The notes beneath the pieces were generated by a model. It was not told the DNA's origin, made no database searches, and saw nothing but the letters and a program-made list of their open reading frames with translations. From Omphiscola glabra (taxonomy: Eukaryota > Mollusca > Gastropoda > Lymnaeidae), in contig OZ024811.1 of assembly GCA_964017045.1 (NCBI GenBank), positions 10,069,674 through 10,133,673 on the forward strand: DNA of 64,000 bases. Direction: 5' to 3'. A program made the translations under genes and the position numbers. Positions 57,008 to 64,000 of the stretch are shown in pieces (the first letter of the stretch is position 1; each line of letters opens with the position of its first letter).

Positions 57008-57205
57008 CAGCGGTTCTCAACGTGTGGGTCGCGACCCCTTTGGGGGTCGAATGACCTTTTCCAAGGGGGTCGCCTAAGACCATTGGAAAACACATATACT
57101 CTACAGTTATGAAGTAGCAACGAAAATAATATTGTGGTTGGGGGTCGCCACAACATGAGGCACTGTTTTAAAGTGTCGCGGCATTAGGAAGGTTGAGAAC
57201 CACTG
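57008..57205. mobile_element. 198-bp SPIN/OC1-like hAT MITE nested in the hAT
   Basis: Ends CAGCGGTTCTCAACG and GGTTGAGAACCACTG, with an exact 8-bp duplication CTGTAAAT (57000-57007 and 57206-57213). Contains the GTCGCGACCCCTTTGGGGGT region. It is the uninterrupted counterpart of the MITE at 12036-14000 in opposite orientation. Confidence 0.95.
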
Positions 57206-59635
57206 CTGTAAATAATCCTCACTGTATTTTATTTTCTTAACGTTCTTCTCTACACGATCCATTGTCATGGGATGGTTTGCTAAAAGATGGTATATTGAAG
57301 ATCTAAATGTAAAAAATAGACATGTAACATTTTGAAGAGTTTGAGAAAAGGGGATTTTAAAGTTTGAAAGTATCCAACATATGCTCAAGTAAAATTCAAT
57401 TCTATAATTTGCCTCTATTTAGGCATACCATTTTACTTTTAAAATATATCAGTTACTAGATATTTTGTGATAGATTTTTACAGTTTATTATCAGACTGAC
57501 TCAATATTGTGACTTGTCAACTTTTTCCACTGAAAATTGAAATTTATTAATTTAACTATATTTTATGTTTTTAAAATCCAATTACATCTCTTATGCATCA
57601 CTTATTAAACTTAAGTGACCTCTTTAAATATGATAACAAATTGTGGCCGAAATAAAAAAACAATTATTTTTCAAAAAATCGTAATTTTTTTTTTATCTGA
57701 AGCAGTGTACAAGCCACTGAGATCTTGAACAGGTGGTGTAATTTCCGTGTAACGACTCAATGATAATGTAATAAATTATATCAAGTTTATACTTTCAAAG
57801 TGCCATTATCATTCAGCTTATTATAAATTATAAGTGACCTATAAGTAATATGACTCATTATGACCTTGAACTGGTACTGAAATTAATGGAATAGGCTTAT
57901 GTTATGCTATTTTACACATACACATCAGTCATTACTCAGTTCACCGTAAGACTTTGATTAATTACATATAAGATAATGGCCTGCAGTTTCAATAACAATG
58001 AAAACATAGAGATATTTTATAATGTTTTTAACAGCCTTTAATCAGATGGGACTAAATACAATTGTTTAAAATGATTGACAATGACCATGTTGTAAATAAT
58101 TGTAATGCTCTCATCACTCAATGGTCAGAATCAAAAGAAGGCGTGAAGCAATAGACGAGAATACTTTTTATTTTGCGTTTTATTTTTATTTTTTGCCTTT
58201 ATAAGGCAATCGTCGTTCATCAGGGGCAATTTTAACAGAGACGAAACTTAATACGACTCATGTTGAGCTTGGACAAAATAGTACTGACTGCATGTGAGGG
58301 CTACTGAAACTAATTAAACTTAATTCTAAACTTTCCTCTCAGTCTCAGTACACTGCTTCTAATCACATACAACTTGAACATTGATTATCTTTACCCCATG
58401 TATTATGACTAGAAAGACTCTGCTTCCTAAACCGATATTTACTTTTGTCTTTAAATGTTCACTTAAAATTAATCGTAGATAACAATAGTAGCATTTATTG
58501 TTCGGTGTAATTTCAGCATCTGACATTTGGCCTATATTCTTTATTTATTTACGTTTTCTTTACTTGCCATTGGTTAAGCGCATCACTTGATATTAAAGGA
58601 GGTAAATTTGAGTTTTTTCTTCTACATTTTTACTGGACTTTTCTGATTCGTCTATAGTATGCCCTATTTATAATCCACGAGTACCCGTAAACGAGCTGAT
58701 TTGTGCAGTAGTCTTCACTGTAGGTTTAATTTTTATTGTGGGGTGAATAGTTCAAAGGGGGATATCTAACAAATGACAATTGGTTACATTTCTGTTTTTT
58801 CAGTTGGACCAAATCAATCGGTTTGTAAGAAAATCATCGTCGGAAATGTTTGTTTTCCAATGGTCCTTGGCGACCCCCGCGAAAGGGTCTCGCGACCCCC
58901 ACAGGTTGAGAACCGCTGGTCTAGTGAGTACACAAATAAATTAGAAGTTTTTTCGACTCGTGAGCAGGTGGCATACAACTGTCCACGTGAGAAGCATGGA
59001 TTTTCAAAATTTAGTCCACACACTTGTAGCGATTGATCCACCCATACAGTAGCTCTGTTTTAAATTATATTTATATTGCTCAAATATTTATATTTAAAAA
59101 AAATAAAGCCCCCGGCCCAAAACGCATAATTGTAAAATGGTTGTACTTATGTCACACACAAACTGAAATGTCGCTTATATTTGATTCATTTCCATCCACC
59201 CATGCAATAGCACTGATTAAAATTATATTAGTATAGCTCATATAAGAAAACAATTATTTAGGGCCCACGGTCCCAAAAGGAATATTTCAAAATAGATAAG
59301 CTAATTCAGAAACCTTTGATGCGCACAACAACTTATAAAAGTTTTATCGCAATCGTATGAATCGTATAGAAACGCATACAGTAATTATATTTAGCTCATA
59401 AAATGAGGGGAAAAAAGAATTTAAGGCCCAGGTCCCAAAACGGAATATTGTAAAATGTGTGTAATAATTCAGAAACGCTTGCGGGCGTGTGTACAACAAT
59501 TTACAAAATTGTCATCTCTTTTGCATTAATAGTATAGAAGCACATACGAAACATACACACAGACATTAATTTGTTATATATGTATAGATCTAGTTTACCG
59601 AATAACGATAACTTTTTCGCAAATATTCAAGGATG

Positions 59636-60595
59636 ATCTGTCAGTCTGAATTTCTCTCTGTTTGTCTCTTTGTCTGTATCCCTGTCTCTCTGTTTGTCTC
59701 TCTGCCTGTATCTTTGTATCTCTGTCTTTCTGTCTCTCTGTCTGTCTGTCTCTATGTATGTCTTTCTTTCTCTTTGTCTCTCTGTAAGTCTCTCTCTCTG
59801 TCTGACTCTATTTCTCTCTGTCGGTCTCTCTGTATGCCTGTCTCTCTGTCTGACTCTATGTCTGTCTCTATGTCTCCCTGTCGGTCTCTCTGTCTGTCTC
59901 TCCGTAAGTCTGTCTCTCTGTCTATCTCTCTGATTGTCTCTCTGTCTTTCTCTGTATGTCTGTATGTCTTTCTGTCTGTCTGTCTCTTTGTCTGTCTCTC
60001 TGTCTGTTTCCCTGCCTGTCTGTCTCTCTTTTATCTCTCTGTCAGGCTCTCTGTCTCTCTCTCTCTCTCTCTGTCGTTATGTCTGTCTGTTTGTCTGCAT
60101 GTCTTGTTGTCTGTCTATCTATCTATATATCTATCTTTCTACCTATCTACCATTTACAATCTACCTGTCTGCCCACTTACCCACCCACCTACCTACTTAC
60201 CTACTTTTCCACCTACCTGCCAACCCACTCACCTACCTACCTACCTACCTACCTATCTGCCTACCTACCCACTACCTACCTACCCACTACCTACCTACCC
60301 ACCTACCTTCATATCTACCTACCTACCTTTCTATTTACTATCTACCTATCTATCAACCCATCTATCTACCTACCTCCCTACCTACCTATCTATATATTAT
60401 CTATTTACCTACCTACCTACCAATCTTTCTACCTGTCTATCTATTCACCCACTCACCCACCCTTCCATCCATCCATCTTTTCCTCTATTCATTCATCCAT
60501 CCATCCATCCATCTATCTATCTACATATCTATCTATCATATATCTGTCTATTTGTCTGTCTTTCTGTCTATCTCTCTATCTAATCTAATCTATTT
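59636..60595 (+). repeat. Compound microsatellite (TCTG/TCTA/CCTA/CATC)n
   Basis: About 960 bp of tetranucleotide repeats that pass from TCTG-rich to TCTA, CCTA and CATC/CATCCA-rich and back. All three frames are open for hundreds of codons (Leu-Ser-Val and Tyr-Leu-Pro repeats) only because the repeat lacks stops; these are not genes. Confidence 0.95.
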
Positions 60596-62454
60596 TTTGA
60601 AAATTAAATTTTAACTTGTTTAAAATGGTTGTGTTTTGATATTTATCGGTATAATTATGTAAATGTATTTACGTTTTGCTAAACATATGTTCATGCGTAA
60701 AATGAGAATATAGCATCTATTTTTTTACAACTGTACTGTCATTGGTTTGAAAGATATTAAGTAAAAATTTATAAACTCATTTTCCTACCCCCCATATATA
60801 TGTATCGAAGAAGGTTAATTATTTATCAAATTCATTCTAAGGCTAATCTTGTGCTGCATTGGGCAAAATGAATCTATAGTATTAATACCCCCTACCCCAC
60901 ACAGATTAAAAAAAATAATAAATCATCCACTGTATTATAACCCCCTTACTTACGCAAAAAGAATTTGTTAGCATTTAAAATGTTTTGTTCTTATTTAGAT
61001 GAGTGATAAGTGCATTAAAAATGCTATTTGGCTACTTAGTTTTGCTGCACAAATTTAATTAAACTGCATATTCTTATTAAAATTATTTTCAAATGTAGAG
61101 TTTTTACTACTTTATAAATGTCAAAAAAAGTTTATTTTTGGAATGAATAAAAAGTAAAAACGTATTAAATGTTAAAAATACAAAGCTAAATTAGTATTTA
61201 AAGTTAGCAATTTAAAAAACACTCGATGCTTTTTATTAATTTTACTTTTAGTTTTAAGAAGGGGAATATACATTATCAGTTTATTCACGCTCTTTTATTA
61301 AATCAAAGAACTTTTAGCTTTTGCTAAATAGGCAATTCGCACTATGACGTCACTTGCGTGATTATTTAGAACTAATTAATTTTAATTTTATTTCGCGTTA
61401 TTGACAACGCACTAAACAACGCACTAATAACAACTGATGTTTAGGTTTTCCCGATAAATGTGATTACTGTGTAATTCTTTTATTATATTATTTTTCATAA
61501 CTTTCAAACGCATATAAAATGCTTAAGATAGCTCCTTAGTTGTTTCTTTAAAAGCGGAAATATAGTATTTTTTGCGCATGTAAATTTATTCGATTTCCGT
61601 AAAATAATAGAAAATAACTATGTTTGTTTTTAATTTTAAGAGTCTGAATATATCAAAATATTTTCGGCTCTTTGGCGTTTTGTCACTATAGCTCATTCTT
61701 ATATACTAGCGAGAACCCGGCATTCGTTGCATGCCACTCAATGAAAAAAGTGTTTGTGTTTTAACTAAGTAATTTTTAAATAGAAAATATTTATTGTTTT
61801 TTTCTGTCTAGTGCGTACACAAATAAATTAGAAGTTTTTCAACGCGTGACCAGGCAACATATTGTATTTTCAAAATTTAGTCCACACACTTGTAGCGATT
61901 GATCCACTCACGCAGTAGCTCTGTTTTAAATTATATTTAGATATCTCAAATATTTATTATTTTTAAAATAAGGCCCCCGGCCCCAAACGTAAAATTTTAA
62001 AATGGTTGTACACACACAAACTGAAATGTCGTTTGTATTTGATTGATTTCTAGCCACCCACTGACTGAAATTATATTTGTATAGCTCATATAAGAAAAAA
62101 ATAATTTGGGGCTCCGGCCGGAAAAGGAATATTTCAAAATGGATGAGCTAATTCGGAAACCTTTGGTGCGCACAACAACTTACCAAAGTTTTATCGCAAT
62201 CGGATGAATGGTATAGGAAGCCTATGAAAATCATATTTAACTCATAAAAGGGGGGGAAAAGAATTTAGGTCCCCGGTCCCAAAACGGAATATTGTAAAAT
62301 GTGTGTAATAATTCAGAAACATATGCATTTTTTTACAATTCACACAATTTTCATCCCTTTGGATTGATGGTATAGAAGCACATACGGGATATACTTATTT
62401 ATGTATAGATATAGTTTACCGAATTAAGGCAACTTTTTTGCAATTATTCAAGGA

Positions 62455-63570
62455 TTATCTGTCTGACTGTCTGTCTCTCTGTCTGTCTCTCTGTCATTCT
62501 GTCTGTCTCCCTATATGTCTGTCTCTCTGTCTGTCTCTCTGTCTGTTTCTATGTCTCTCTGTCTATCTCTCTGACGCTCTGTCTGTCTTTCTATCTCTCT
62601 TTCTCTCTGTCTGTCTCTCTTTCTCTCTATATGTCTCTCTGTTTCACTGCCGATCTATATGTCTCTCTGTCTGTCTGTCTCTCTGTCTCTATGTTTGTCT
62701 CTCAAGCTGTCTCTCAGTCTGTCTCACTGTCAGTCTCTGTCTCTCTGTCTATCTCTCTGTCATTATGTCTGTCTCTCTGTCTGTCTGTCTCTCTGTCTGT
62801 CTCTCTGTTTGTCTCTCTGTGTGTATCTCTGTCTGTCTCTCTGTCTACATCTCTGTCTGTCTGTCTCTCTGACTGTCTCTTTCTGTCTCTCCTTCTGTCT
62901 CTCTGTCCGTCTGACTGCCTGCCTGTTTGTCTGTCTGTCTATTTATCTATCTACCTATCTATCTATCATCTACCTATCTACCTATTTACCATCTACATGC
63001 CTGCCTGCCTACCTACCTGCCCACCTACCTACCTGCCCACCTACCTACCTACCTATCTATCTACCTACCTACCTATCTACCTACCTACCTACTTACCTAT
63101 CTATCTATCTACCAATCCAGCTACTATCTACAGACCTGTTTACCCTCAAAATCTTAAAATCGTACAATTTCATCACAAAATCGGTCAATACATTATCTTA
63201 ATAGTAAAAAAACACTCAGTATATATAATTCAAACACATCAAAATCGTACATTGTACGCCAAAATCGTAAGAGTAAACAGGTCTGTATCTATCTACCCAT
63301 CTATCTATCTCTCTATCTATCTCCCTACCTACCTACCTACATATCTATCGACCTACTTACCTACCTACCAACCTACCTGCCTATCTACCTTTCTACCTAC
63401 CTATCTATCCATCCATCCATCCATTCATCTTCCCACCCACGCTTCCATCCATCCATCTTTTCATCCATCTATCCATCCATCCATCCGTCTAGCTATCTTT
63501 TATCTACATCTCTATCTATCATCTATCTGTGTATTTGTCTGCCTGTCTGTCTTTCTATCTCTCTATATAA
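62455..63570 (+). repeat. Compound microsatellite in copy 2
   Basis: Same TCTG, then TCTA/CCTA, then CATC succession as at 59636-60595, interrupted at 63131-63285 by a MITE. Long frames here are artefacts of stop-free repeats. Confidence 0.95.
63131..63285. mobile_element. CAGACCTG-ended MITE, copy B
   Basis: 155 bp, CAGACCTGTTTAC at the left and GTAAACAGGTCTG at the right, a perfect 13-bp inverted repeat. TATCTA flanks both sides (63125-63130 and 63286-63291), but the host is a TCTA-type microsatellite, so this alone does not prove a 6-bp duplication. Confidence 0.85.
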
Positions 63571-64000
63571 TAAAATCTCTATTTTTAAAATTAAATTTTC
63601 ACTTGTGTAAAATGATTGGGTTTTGATATCCCTGGGGATAATTATGAAAATATCTGTATGTTTTGTTAAAGTCATTGATTTTCTAAATTGGTTAACATAT
63701 GTTCATATGTAAAATGAGAATATAGCTTCTTGTTATTTTTACAACTGAAATATCATTGGATTGAAAGATAAAATCATCCAAGTAAAAATGCATGAACTCA
63801 ATTTCCTACTAATGTATCGAAGATGGTTAATTATTGATCAAATTTATTCTGAGGCTTATCTTGTGCTGCACTGAGCACAATGAATGTATAGTGGGCTACA
63901 CAGAGTTTTAAAAAAATAAATACATCATCCACTGGATTGTAGCCCCCTTAATTAAGCAGAAGATTTTTTTTGCATTTAATATGCTTATTTCTTATCTAGA

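Larger units (their letters stand above)
56101..58918 (-). mobile_element. SPIN/OC1-like hAT transposon, 2.8 kb
   Basis: Ends are CAGCGGTTCTCAACC and CAGGTTGAGAACCGCTG, with an exact 8-bp duplication GTCTAGTG (56093-56100 and 58919-58926). The second copy of the host repeat has a single GTCTAGTG near 61805, confirming the empty site. The left 250 bp (GCCGCGACCCCTTAATGCAG onward) looks like the OC1/hAT group of vertebrates as I remember it. It encodes a transposase remnant on the minus strand and hosts a 198-bp MITE of the same family. Confidence 0.92.
55984..61703 (+). repeat. Microsatellite-bearing dispersed unit, copy 1 (split by hAT)
   Basis: Begins TACTAGCGAGAACCCGGCAT and, after removal of the hAT at 56101-58918 and one duplication, is about 2.9 kb. 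Order: a 117-bp 5' block, a block of GGCCC(C)-(A/C)GGTCCC-type motifs to about 59630, a long TCTG/TCTA/CCTA microsatellite, and an AT-rich 3' block from about 60595. The same order recurs from 61704. The class is unknown; its mix of unique blocks and microsatellite recalls Helitron-like elements of bivalves and flies, but hallmark ends were not proven. Confidence 0.7.
61704..64000 (+). repeat. Microsatellite-bearing dispersed unit, copy 2
   Basis: Begins TACTAGCGAGAACCCGGCAT-like sequence at 61704, directly after copy 1 ends, and follows it block by block: GTCTAGTGCGTACACAAATA near 61806, GGCCCCCGGCCCC near 61972, the microsatellite at 62455, and the AT-rich 3' block from 63577 (AATTAAATTTTCACTTGTG onward). 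It runs off the window end. Confidence 0.75.

Noticed and set aside
59633..60614. Overlapping long open frames (316, 226 and 210 codons) rich in Leu-Ser-Val-Cys and Tyr-Leu-Pro-Thr
   Set aside because: All three plus-strand frames are open because the tetranucleotide microsatellite contains no stop codon; low-complexity artefact.
62438..63626. Long frames of 331, 180 and 144 codons
   Set aside because: Same microsatellite artefact; part of the largest frame runs through a MITE.

Overview
The window is animal nuclear DNA. It is AT-rich, has GT-AG introns, one clear multi-exon host gene, and is otherwise dominated by transposable elements nested in one another. There is no bacterial gene organisation. 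The repeat content (L2/CR1-like LINEs, an APE-type LINE, piggyBac, Tigger, several hATs including SPIN/OC1-like ones, and a Ty3/gypsy element with Gmr1-type domain order) together with a kinase-CARD gene suits a lophotrochozoan, perhaps a freshwater gastropod. That assignment is inference from remembered similarities, not a database result.

Layout. 1-2.5 kb: dispersed repeats with a fold-back MITE. 2.5-6.7 kb: a 32-bp minisatellite, then a decayed LINE carrying endonuclease, RT and a C-terminal zinc finger. 7.95-14.4 kb: a DNA transposon with GGGGCCATCC ends and a decayed, unclassified transposase on the minus strand; it is interrupted by a fold-back MITE and by a hAT MITE that itself holds an L2-like LINE. 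14.45-14.94 kb: a TA-flanked MITE. 16.25-19.41 kb: a piggyBac copy broken by its own MITE, a fold-back MITE and a third small MITE. 22.1-32.4 kb: a second GGGGCC-ended element split by a very young 8.6-kb gypsy retrotransposon (22190-30783, minus strand). 36.56-51.09 kb: a nine-exon host gene whose predicted 440-residue product has a MAP3K/STE11-like kinase followed by a CARD; its introns hold LINE, hAT and fold-back insertions. 53.7-55.8 kb: a Tigger/pogo element. 56.0-64.0 kb: two head-to-tail copies of a ~2.9-kb microsatellite-bearing dispersed unit, the first split by a 2.8-kb SPIN/OC1-like hAT.

The most interesting items are: (1) the kinase-CARD gene, which resembles RIPK2 in layout but STE11 kinases in sequence, with decayed copies of two of its own exons inside intron 6; (2) the gypsy element, whose pol order is PR-IN-RT-RH and whose gag and pol share one frame separated by a single TGA in the known leaky context TGA CTA; (3) hAT elements that look like the SPIN/OC1 group known for horizontal transfer between vertebrates and invertebrates; (4) the GGGGCC-ended transposon family with an unclassified transposase; (5) a fold-back MITE with exact 9-bp target duplications at three sites. 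Most other coding sequence is decayed transposon. Target-site duplications were read directly from the flanks, so many element boundaries are exact to the base.
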